The notes beneath the pieces are model-generated. The model ran no database searches. It saw only the letters and a program-made list of their open reading frames with translations, and had not been told where the DNA came from. Shown here piece by piece: positions 45,238-54,400 of a stretch of 64,000 bases of DNA; position 1 is the first letter of the stretch, and the number at the start of each line of letters is the position of its first letter. Origin of the DNA: Chryseobacterium bernardetii (GTDB lineage Bacteria; Bacteroidota; Bacteroidia; Flavobacteriales; Weeksellaceae); contig NZ_CP033932.1 in the NCBI RefSeq assembly GCF_003815975.1, forward strand, positions 1,550,001-1,614,000. Direction: 5' to 3'. The position numbers and the translations under genes are program-made.

Positions 45238-46731
45238 ATGAAAAATTTAAAATATTTATCTTTTGCTTTACTAGGATTATGGTCACTCACAAGTTGTGAA
45301 AGTGAGATGGATACTGCTCCTACAGATCAGGCAAACAGTGTTGAGGTTTTCAAAACCGCGGAAAGTGCAGAAACGGTTATTAATGGAACCTGGGCAAAAT
45401 TCAATAATGATGGAACTACATATGCTAATATCGGATATTCAACTGTTTTAAGGGCAAGTGATGCGATGGGAAGCGATGTGGCTGTATTAACCAATAAATA
45501 TGGTTTCTCATCTACTTATGATTTCACGGAAATGGTGAATAACACAGTCGGTCGTCCGTTATTTATCTGGACAATGCTGTATTCCACCATCAATAATATG
45601 AATAATGTTATTGCAAAAATTGATGCTTCGGAAGGTAGCCAGGCAAAAAAGGACCAGGTAAAGGGGCAGGCAAAGGCATTACGTGCTTTCTGTTATCTGA
45701 ATATTGCCAGCTTTTATCAGTTTAGCTATCTTAAAGATAAATCTGCATTAGTTGCGCCAATTTATACGGAACCTTCAACAACAGGCTCTGCTACAAAGAA
45801 AAAATCCAGTCTGGAGGATGTTTATACTTTAATTAAAAGTGATCTTGCAGATGCGGATAATTTGTTAAAGAACTATACAAGAAATAACAAAGATAAAATC
45901 AACCGCAACGTAGTGAACGGTATTTTAGCAAGAGTATATCTGAATACAGGGGAGTGGAGTAAAGCTGCAACAGCTGCAAAAACAGCAAGAGAAGGTTTTG
46001 CATTGATGACTCCGGAAAAGTATAAAGAAGGATTCAATGACATTAATAACGGTGAATGGATCTGGGGACATGCACAGACCCAGGAAATGTCAGATGCAAG
46101 TTATGCTTTCCATTATCTGGATGTATCTTCATCAGGAAGTTATTACTACAGCTTTATGGCTGATCCTTATTTTAAAAAGCTGTTTGATTCCAATGATATC
46201 AGATCTCAATTATTCTCATGGGATGGCCTTCCGGGAAGAGAAGGATTGTTGAGATATGCTAAGTTCAAATTTAAGTCTACTCTTATTGCAGATATTGTGT
46301 ATATGAGAGCGGCTGAAATGTACCTGATTGAGGCAGAATCAGAAGCAAGAAATGGAAATGTAACCCAGGCGGTAACTGTTTTGAATCAATTGAGAGCTGC
46401 CAGAAATGCAGATGCTTATACAGGATCATTAGCACAGAATGATGTGGTAAAGGAAATCTTAATTGAAAGAAGAAAAGAATTGTTTGGAGAAGGATTCTCG
46501 CTTTCAGATATTATTAGAACGCAGGGAACAGTAGAAAGAAAACCGTTTACAGATGCGGAAGGAAAGCCAATCAAAGTTCAGATAACAACCCCTAACGGAA
46601 CTGTAAAAACCGTTGATGGGAAAGGTCACACCGTGTTTGATTTTCCGAACAAGACTCCGTTTGTACCGAATAGCCCCTATTATTTATTCAGTATTCCACT
46701 GAAAGAGATTGAAAATAATCCCAATTTATAA
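45238..46731 (+). CDS. SusD/RagB-family outer membrane lipoprotein
   Basis: This 497-residue protein has a lipoprotein signal, MKNLKYLSFALLGLWSLTSC, with Cys20. TAPTDQANSVEVFKTAESAE is the usual SusD N-terminus. TPR-like helices include KGQAKALRAFCYLNIASFYQ, and the C-terminal block has ILIERRKELFGEGFSLSDIIR. It pairs with the SusC gene 19 bp upstream and shares the SAM-riboswitch leader. It would serve as the ligand-binding surface subunit. The operon ends at the terminator 46761-46786. Confidence 0.93.
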   Translation: MKNLKYLSFALLGLWSLTSCESEMDTAPTDQANSVEVFKTAESAETVINGTWAKFNNDGTTYANIGYSTVLRASDAMGSDVAVLTNKYGFSSTYDFTEMVNNTVGRPLFIWTMLYSTINNMNNVIAKIDASEGSQAKKDQVKGQAKALRAFCYLNIASFYQFSYLKDKSALVAPIYTEPSTTGSATKKKSSLEDVYTLIKSDLADADNLLKNYTRNNKDKINRNVVNGILARVYLNTGEWSKAATAAKTAREGFALMTPEKYKEGFNDINNGEWIWGHAQTQEMSDASYAFHYLDVSSSGSYYYSFMADPYFKKLFDSNDIRSQLFSWDGLPGREGLLRYAKFKFKSTLIADIVYMRAAEMYLIEAESEARNGNVTQAVTVLNQLRAARNADAYTGSLAQNDVVKEILIERRKELFGEGFSLSDIIRTQGTVERKPFTDAEGKPIKVQITTPNGTVKTVDGKGHTVFDFPNKTPFVPNSPYYLFSIPLKEIENNPNL

Positions 46732-46760
46732 TACATAGTCCATATTAGATTTGATTTTTT

Positions 46761-46786
46761 AGCCACCGCTTTTGCGGTGGTTTTTT
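46761..46786 (+). terminator. Rho-independent terminator after second SusD
   Basis: CCACCGC (46763-46769) pairs with GCGGTGG (46774-46780) around TTTT, and weaker A-T/G-T pairs extend the base. A run of six T follows. It lies 30 bases after the susD stop. Confidence 0.88.
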
Positions 46787-46791
46787 ATATA

Positions 46792-46823
46792 AAATGGCTG
46801 CCTTATTTTTAAGGCAGCCATTT
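46792..46823. terminator. Second hairpin in convergent region
   Basis: AAATGGCTGCCTT (46792-46804) pairs perfectly with AAGGCAGCCATTT (46811-46823) around a 6-base loop. On the minus strand the stem is followed by TTTATATAAAA, so it may terminate minus-strand transcripts coming from the accessory island, or back up the plus-strand terminator next to it. Confidence 0.55.
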
Positions 46824-46982
46824 ATCATTGTGTTAATAAAAATATTCTATTTGTATTAAACCTTTTATGCGCTTTGAGAGAATCCTGTTCTCCGACATCT
46901 CCCGACTTTGGAGAATGTTTACAAAATTACTTTTGTTTATTGGCGCAAAGTCTCCAGACTTTGCGTAGCGGGCAATAGTACA
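46824..46982. repeat. Intergenic segment with perfect CGCAAAGTCT palindrome
   Basis: CGCAAAGTCT (46944-46953) and AGACTTTGCG (46956-46965) form a 10-bp perfect inverted repeat with a 2-base centre. A related word group with ctcc and gactttggag lies upstream at about 46893-46917. No reading frame is apparent. This resembles a dispersed palindromic intergenic repeat rather than a terminator, since no T run follows. Confidence 0.45.
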
Positions 46983-47153
46983 TCAGCTATTAACTTTTAA
47001 TACAATATCTTTTTCAAGAGTATAGATTTTAAATGATAATTCTTTATTATAAATTGCTATCTCTAAAAAAGGAGATGCATCTTCGTTACAGAAAACTTCT
47101 AAGTAAAAGATATTCTGAATTAATATCTCCGACTTCTTCTGCTCTAATGTCAT
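46983..47153 (-). CDS. Small protein (56 aa) coupled to CPCC-family gene
   Basis: Starting at ATG 47153 the minus strand reads MTLEQKKSEILIQNIFYLEV and continues to TGA at 46983, giving 56 residues. Its ATG overlaps the stop of the CPCC-family gene as ATGA, the usual form of translational coupling. That is the best reason to think it is or was a real gene. The protein is acidic with alternating hydrophobic residues and has no signal peptide. I do not recognise a family. It could be a second component of an immunity-like cassette, but nothing in the sequence proves it. Confidence 0.55.
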   Translation of the reverse strand: MTLEQKKSEILIQNIFYLEVFCNEDASPFLEIAIYNKELSFKIYTLEKDIVLKVNS

Positions 47154-47414
47154 TTTTTTTCATCTTGCAGAGGAGGTCGAACCAATTCTATAAATTGCCT
47201 TTCTATTACTCCGTATTTTTCAAAATTAATTTTTGCTTCTCTTAAACTTACAGTATTTGCTCCGCAATCATAATCAATATCATGAAATTGAATACCGTCA
47301 TCTTCCCAATAACACACAGGACATATTTGAAATGTATTATCAGCCTTATATTTAAGAGTAAGTATAATATCCGCAACAAGGGCACGGGAATTTTCCATAT
47401 TTGTTAGTGTCCAT
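47150..47414 (-). pseudogene. CPCC-type cysteine-rich protein, frameshifted
   Basis: From ATG 47414 the minus strand reads MDTNKYGKFPCPCCGYYTYS and then meets TAA at 47354-47352. Skipping one base there puts the reading into the frame that continues KYKADNTFQICPVCYWEDDG and ends with VSLREAKINFEKYGVIERQF and a short tail. Together these make a normal Cys_rich_CPCC family protein with two Cys pairs, CPCC and CPVC, at the usual spacing. The single extra T therefore breaks an otherwise intact gene of about 87 residues. A long open frame over the 3' part exists, but its first 40 residues are not the family sequence. The family has no assigned activity. Either a real mutation or a sequencing indel is possible. 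Confidence 0.72.
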
Positions 47415-47514
47415 ATAATTGTACTTGTTTTAAATCTCATTGATTTATCTCGATCACAAGAATAAATTATAAAAATAACAGGAATAAAAAATAATAATAA
47501 ATTCTTTTCATCAT
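47415..47514 (-). pseudogene. Remnant of small lipoprotein gene
   Basis: ATG at 47514 gives MMKRIYYYFLFLLFL and then a stop. If one T is added in the T-run, the frame continues FFIPVIFIIYSCDRDKS, a signal peptide with a lipobox ending in Cys. The downstream part is missing, as the frame runs into the CPCC gene region. This looks like the start of a lipoprotein gene that lost its body. Evidence is only from hydrophobicity and the lipobox. Confidence 0.4.
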
Positions 47515-47518
47515 TTTT

Positions 47519-47623
47519 CTATTTTAAAACTCCATTGTATCTTATGGTAAATGGAGTTCCTCCCGCATACTTACAGTAGGAATCATTAATATACCTTTTG
47601 GGGCAATGTATATGTTTATCCAT
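47519..47623 (-). pseudogene. Short reading frame (34 aa), probably a gene fragment
   Basis: ATG at 47623 overlaps the preceding frame's stop region and reads MDKHIHCPKRYINDSYCKYA, ending GGTPFTIRYNGVLK before TAG at 47519. The composition (two Cys, aromatic, no low-complexity) looks like protein, not noise. It is too short to name and may be the tail of a larger lost gene. Confidence 0.35.
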
Positions 47624-47833
47624 TTAGTATTTTTCCTCCGAATGTTGCAACATTTCTTTTGAATCCCTCTACGCTACCCCATTCATTATTCTTCATTTCA
47701 AAATCATATCTTCCACATCTGTATCCGGTTTCTCCATCTACTGCCAACTTATAATAGCTAGCTTTATCCGGAACGGGTTAAAATAAAATCGTAGAGAAGA
47801 AAAAATATTTATTCTCAAGAGTGGTTTCTTCAT
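47616..47833 (-). pseudogene. Small gene broken by frameshift
   Basis: ATG at 47833 reads MKKPLLRINIFSSLRFYFNP. One base is missing in the C-run at 47775-47777. In the shifted frame the text continues PDKASYYKLAVDGETGYRCG, then RYDFEMKNNEWGSVEGFKRN and on to TAA at 47616. The combined product is about 70 residues. The second part has the look of real coding sequence. I do not recognise the family. It lies behind the RHS gene and its overlapping partner, where cassette-like immunity genes are commonly found. Confidence 0.45.
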
Positions 47834-47887
47834 TGGTTTATCTCACTACTTCTATATAAAAAATAAATGAGCTGCAAGTTTATAAAC

Positions 47888-47920
47888 AGACCTGCCTAAT
47901 AATGTAAATTGAGCAGGTCT
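47888..47920 (-). terminator. Candidate terminator after 186-aa secreted protein gene
   Basis: AGACCTGC (47888-47895) pairs with GCAGGTCT (47913-47920) around a 17-base loop, 17 bases after the stop of the gene at 47937-48497 on the minus strand. The T tail is poor, so efficiency is uncertain. Confidence 0.5.
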
Positions 47921-47936
47921 TCTTTTAAATTTTAAT

Positions 47937-48497
47937 CTACTGTAAAACTATTTTAATGTAATTGGATTTAATAGAATGAGGGTATAGTGAAATACTATTT
48001 TTAAAGTTTATAATACCCTCATTTATAAATTGAGCATTATAAGTTACTCTGAATTGTGCGACTTTTCCCTTATATTTATTATCAACTAAATAATAATTCT
48101 GATTTTTGTCATAAGTAGATTTATCCTTTTCTAAAAAAATAAGCAAAGGAAAAGTAAAGCTATAAGACTCATTTGGGTTTAGAATAATAAAATTACTTTT
48201 TACTTTTTCATAATCAATAGGATAATTATGATTTTGTTCCACAGTAATATTTTTGATTTTGTACATTTTTTGCTTCAATAAGGTAATGTTTTCAATATCG
48301 TAAACATTATTAAAAGTTGTATTTGTAGTTTCATCATATTGGTATAATAAAACTTTTTCTTTGCATCTACTTGTAAATTTTAAATATATATTGTCGGTTT
48401 TATCCTTATTAATAGTTAGGTAAACACAATTTGACTGTGAGAAAATAACAGCAAACTGAAAAAACAATAGTAATAATAATAATTTTTTAGTATCCAT
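47937..48497 (-). CDS. Secreted protein overlapping RHS gene, candidate immunity protein
   Basis: This 186-residue protein has a signal peptide of the form MDTKKLLLLLLFFQFAVIFS. The mature part contains mostly beta-like segments, such as YLKFTSRCKEKVLLYQYD and NESYSFTFPLLIFLEK. Three cysteines are seen, one soon after the cleavage site. I do not recognise a family. The start codon lies within the last codons of the RHS gene (11-bp overlap), so translation is coupled to it. That position is the classic one for an immunity gene of a polymorphic toxin, and a periplasmic immunity protein would make sense if the toxin acts in the envelope. The role is inference from position only. Confidence 0.75.
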   Translation of the reverse strand: MDTKKLLLLLLFFQFAVIFSQSNCVYLTINKDKTDNIYLKFTSRCKEKVLLYQYDETTNTTFNNVYDIENITLLKQKMYKIKNITVEQNHNYPIDYEKVKSNFIILNPNESYSFTFPLLIFLEKDKSTYDKNQNYYLVDNKYKGKVAQFRVTYNAQFINEGIINFKNSISLYPHSIKSNYIKIVLQ

Positions 48498-51400
48498 TTC
48501 TTTTAAGCCAATCTTGATATTGTTGTTGTTGAATTATATCCCCGGCCCTATATCCACTTTCATATGCTCTTTTTTCCATTAGACGGGTTGTTTCGCGCTT
48601 ACCAAATTTTGTAAGATTTCTCTTAAAATAGCCACTCATATAATCAATAGCATGGGTGAATTCGTGAACAAAAGTTCCTGCCAGATTAAGATATGACGTA
48701 AAAGCTTCCTTAAATATGGTAATTTGAGTTACTGTTGTTTTAACTTCTGTTTTGATAAGCTTCCCTGCTTGTATAAATTTAGTTTTATCTGTTTTATATG
48801 CGATTTGGGCTTTAGTTTCATCACCAGAACTACCACCATCCTTAATAGGAATATTTCCTGTCTTTTTTGCTAAATTATTAATTGTTCTTAACTTTTTCAT
48901 TGTTGCTACTTCAGCATCAAAATTAGAATAATCGGGAACAGCATTAGGATTTAATCCAATTTTTTCCATGTCATCCACTAAATTATCTGTAGTTGGAGAT
49001 TTATGAGCAAGATAATTAAAAGCAGTAACCATCAACCCTTGTCCAGCACCCATCCAGAAGTTTCCACCTCCAAGTACAGACCCTATGCCACCGCTTACGG
49101 CTCCATTAAACAATGCAAAGCCATCACTTCTTAATATATTATTGGCCCCTAAGTTATCTGTAGCCATACCTAACAAATCACCCGAAATACTGGCAAAAGC
49201 TCCACTTAGTGCTCCTCCCCAAAAGTTCCCTCCTTGCACAGTGGAAAAAATACCTTGCGTAAGGGCATGTGCTCCTGCTCTGGCTACAATGGTTCCCCAT
49301 TTGCCAAGGGTTTCTGCTACAGAAGCTATTTTAAATACATCCCCTATTGCTCCTGCTATTCCGGCACTTGCATATGACATGGCAAGACCTCCTACAAAAC
49401 GTGCTCCGTTAAACGGAGTCTGTGTATAATACATAGTAAAAAACTCTGAGACTACAGCTGCTATGATAGGGACAAACCAGACAAACTCTCCATTCGGATC
49501 ATTATACATCAATGGATTGTTAAATACATACCCATATTTATTGTAGTTCTGGGTATTGAATATGTCCTGAATATTCTCATCTGCATTTAAGAATCTTCTT
49601 AATAGCGGATCGTATAATCTACCGTTCATATGAATAATCCCCACTTCTGCAAAATATTCATGACTGGTATACCCACGATCTATTAATAAAGAAGAGTTAT
49701 TAATGATATTCTTATCCGTAATAATAGCTCCATTCCCTATCTGTAAATGCGTGAAGTTACCCCATGCATCAAAATGTCTCTGTTCTAATTTATTTCCGAC
49801 TTCATCACTGATGGCTAAGATACTTCCTATATAATCTTTATGCAAGAATTTATAAGAACCGCTGTTCTCTGTAAAGTCCTTTAAATATACAATATTTGAT
49901 TCATATGGTATTCCACCTATATAAATGATATGTTTTTCTTTTCCGGTAGTATTGTCTTTTACGATTTCATAGCTTCCGTCTTCACTATAATATTTGGTAA
50001 ACTTTCCTTCTCCGTCTGTACTGAAAATACCTCCATAGGTAACTCTTTGTCTCATGCTGGTCAAGCCATACTGGAAGGCTACATCTCCTTTTTCTCCATC
50101 GATGAATACAGGATCGTTGTTTTCATTGTAAGCAATGCTTTGAATTAGATCATTGTTATAATTTTGTGTTCCGGCAGCATTTAATGTCATACCCGTTGGT
50201 TGGTAGATTTTGGTGGAATTCTCATACTTCATTGTTCCCACTTGGTCATTCTCCATAATCCTGCCTTTAACATCATAGACGTTTCGGTTTGCAGAAGGTT
50301 TAATACCTGTTACAGGATTCGTCCAGTTAACAAGTCTATTATTATCATCATAATCAAATGATTCTGCAATATTGAAATCACCTCCGGTTGTTCTGCTTTT
50401 TAGTTCATTTTTAATCCCATCAAATGAATATAAAAGTTGCAGAATACCTGGCTTAGTAGCTGATGAATGGTTGACACTCATTAAGAAACCACTCGTATCA
50501 TAAGTGTTATTTATATCTGCTGCTCCTAATTTGGCTTTCAATGCCTGACCTCTGGCATTGGTCTCTTTTAGCTCCCACAGAACTTTCCCTGAATTTTTAT
50601 CCTTCACCTGGCTGAGTTCACCATTCCAGACATTGTACACATTTTCTATTTGTACTTTAGTTAAAGTACCGGAAGAATACAGTTGTTTTTCATAGGATAT
50701 TACCCTTGCTTTATCATCATAAGTTATCCCTTTCTGTATAAAATACTTACCATTGCTACTTTCAGATGCAGATAGTAGTCTTCCTTGTGGATCATAGAAA
50801 ACATTATTACTATATGCCTGTCCTTTAGAAGTTCCTGACTTGGTAATAACCCTCCCTTTATCATCATAAGTAAAAGAAATCGTCTTATTGGTTGCCTGCC
50901 CACCGTCGGTAGTGGAAAGTTCTTTTTGAGAGATCAGCTGTCCCAGATTATTATAAGTGTATTCCTTCGTTCCTTTCGGACTGATGATCTTCTTAGGCTG
51001 TCCAAAACCATCATATTCATATTTATAAATACCATTGGAAGGATCATTAAATTCTGATTTTCTTCCCCATGAATTATATTGGGTGGTAACAATATTTTCG
51101 GCATATTGTGCTTTGATTTGTTCTCCGGCAGCATTATAGGAAAACTGGATTGTTCCTCCCTTATCTATAGTTGATACTATGTTTCCTAATGCATCTGCTA
51201 TTTTAGAAGTTGTCCTTTGATAGCCGTTAAGTTCCTTAATGGTTGTTATTAAGCCGGTAACGGTAGTTTCTATTTTTTTACCTAGAAAGGAATGTATTGT
51301 CCCACCCAAGTCAAACGAGTTAACAAGTGATATAGATGTTATTTTAGCAGGGAATACCGTATCATCATATCTCAATGCATTCCACAGGCTTGGATATTGA

Positions 51401-54400
51401 CCATCAAAATAAGGTTCACTTTCGAATGTTTTTCTACCTAATATATCATACCAAGTATCCCGAGAAACAAACTGGCCTTGCCCAAACGCTTTGGTAGATG
51501 TTCTATATTCCTGCTCAAACCTGTTGGTGAATCTCTTGGAAATATCACCATCTGGATCGTACTGGGTAACAATAATGTTGGAGCCATTATCCCTTTCGTA
51601 CTGGTAGGTGGTTGTCCCTGCCAGATTGGTCTTAGAAGTGAGGAGTTTACCCCAATGATCATAAGTATTGCTAAGAGTATTTCCCAAAGGATCTGTCTGC
51701 TTCTCAATCTGGCCCTGATCATTATAGCTAATATTAGTTTCCAGTCCTAAATTATCCGTTTTCTTGACTGCAAACCTTCCTTTTGGATCATATTCTGTTT
51801 TTAAGGTCTGTGTTTGGGAATCTACACTATTGCTGGTTACTTTTTGGGTGATATTTCCAAAACCATCATATTCGTAGGTTTCCTGTAAATAGCCTGTATT
51901 ATCTCTGTTCCATGTTTTTAACGTTTTTAAAAGATTATTTTCATAAGTGTATTCTTCCTTGGCTGATTTGGTATCCCCATAGGCCTGTACAATATCGGTT
52001 TTGATTTTCGGTTTTCCAATGCTGTAGTTATTTCCGGGAGTAATATTAGGTGGATAGTATTCTAGCTCTGATCTAATAATAGAAAAGCCATCGTTAATGT
52101 TTGTTACAGACTTTTTAGGAAGATATAAATTGTCATATTCTTCAACAATATGGACTGTCTTTACACTTTTCAGAAAGTCTTTGGATATAGTAACATAAGG
52201 GTTGACTGCAAGAACAATTTTAGGTTTATCAGCATCTGTAACTGTTGTCACTACATTCCCGTTGAGAAGCTTGTCTATTTTGTATTGATATTGTTTAAAT
52301 GACAATAACTGCGTATTGTCTAAAGAAATATCATTCGGAAATATTTTCGTTTCGTCCGTAGTTCTTATAGACCAATTTTTATAGGGTAATCCTTCGTTAA
52401 TAGGGTTTATTTCGGAGCCACTCCAGATTTTTGTATTCTCAAAACCACTGGCATAGAATGTTGATCTGGCTGTTTGTCTGAATCCTATAATTCCCTTTCC
52501 ATGTAAATTCCCTATCAAATCTCTGTACCTAAACTCCTGTCTTCTTTGATCTTGAATTAATTTCGAAACTACATAATGATTAACATTTTCTTTAATACTA
52601 ACATAAGGGTAACTTACAGTATTAATATCTAAATAAGATTTATAAATATTCCCTTCATTAACCAAAGATGAATATTCTATATCTGTTTTTACACCTCCTT
52701 GTGTTATAGATTTAATCCTTGCCATCTTATCTAACTTATTTCCTAAGTCCCATGTGATAAGCTTGGTTTTATGAATAATAGCAAAATCAGTGTTAAGTTG
52801 AGGTAGTCGGAAGTTCCCTATGAGTGGTAAAAAATGTTCACCATAATTAGAATAGTTAATGTCTTCCCCATTTTGATCTCCCCATGCCGTTTCTTCTTTT
52901 GAGGCCAGATCATAAGCGACTGTAAATATAGGCTTACCTGTAGTGTCAACACCATCATTTCTGAAATAAACAAATCCATAACTAGAGTCCTTATTGTTAA
53001 TTGCCCATTCTCTAAACCATACTTCAGATTGGAATTGAAGAAAATCACTTTTCCCATCTTTATTAAAATCAGGAGCAAAGTAATTTTTTATTGTATTTCT
53101 TCGTTTAGTAGGTTTTCCGTCATGCTTTGGTTTATAAAGTGATAAATTTGAATAATAATATTCTACAATACCTTTACCTGTTGAAATAAACATTTTCCAA
53201 TCTGATGAGTCTTCTGCTACTGGAGACATTACATCAGTTTTTCCATCACCGTTAAAATCTCCTAGTAATGCTACTCCTTTAACAGAGATCTGAGCAGGTG
53301 ATTGTGCTTTTAAATCAAATTCCTTTGTGACAGGATTTAGAGAGTAGATTTTAGTCCCGTCTTTCAATCCAAATAAATCTGTTTTTCCATCACCATCAAA
53401 ATCACCTAACGGTATTGGTTTATAGTAAAAAGACGAAATAAATGTATACTGCCCCATATTAGTAGTATAATCCGTTAGTGGATTGTCTCTCTTTTTTAGT
53501 GTTCCTTGTAATGGGTCAAGATAAAATTCAAACACTTCACTTCCAAGATTTGCAGTTCCTTGTAATTCGGGATAGCCGTTCCAGTCCTGTCCCCAAATTT
53601 CTTCATATACGTCTTTTAATGTAGTAATAATAAATTCAGAAATACCATCTCCATTGAAATCTCCTTCAAGAAACTTTAAATCACTAAGCATATAGCCTAT
53701 TGGCCCATGTTGAGTTCCTTGATAGCCTGTTAGATCTGAAAACCCAAATGAAGAAAAATCAAATTGCTTTAACATGATTTCGTCAACTCCGGATCCATTA
53801 AAATTATAGGCTCTAAGATTTAATTTATAGGTTGGTCCAAAAACCCATTCATAAGTAAAGAATGTATCGTTCGACGGCATTACTCCATTACTTTTAGGAT
53901 AATTGCCACGAGTTACAACCGTTCCTGTATAATTAATATTTACAAAATTTCCTGAACCATCAAGCCTGCCTAGCATTAATGTATTTCCTTTAATAAAATC
54001 TAATTTTCCATCACCATTAAAATCTCCTGAGACAACATTGTCTCCATATATTTCGTCAAACCTGGAATTTTGATTGAAAGTATTTGATGATTGAGGAGAT
54101 GATTCATTTTCAAAGACTATAGGATTAGCAGCTTCATTATTAGCATTATATTCTGTTACCTTATTAACAAATTTATATTTTGTATCATTATTAACATAGT
54201 CAATTATATATCTTTTAAACTGACTTCCATTTGAGTTTACTTTAATTTCCGATAAAATTTTACTTTGTGTATGTTTCAATCCCTGAACATAGGATTCTTC
54301 TATTAACCCTCTATCATTATAGATGAACTCAATTAAGTTAAAATGAGGTTTATTTAATATTTCATTTCCTCCCCATTCTATTTTTGATATTCGTATGACA

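Noticed and set aside
47033..47245. Plus-strand open frame of 70 codons
   Set aside because: It lies antisense to the CPCC gene and the 56-codon coupled gene, is rich in Lys/Phe/Tyr from A+T content, and shows no domain or signal.
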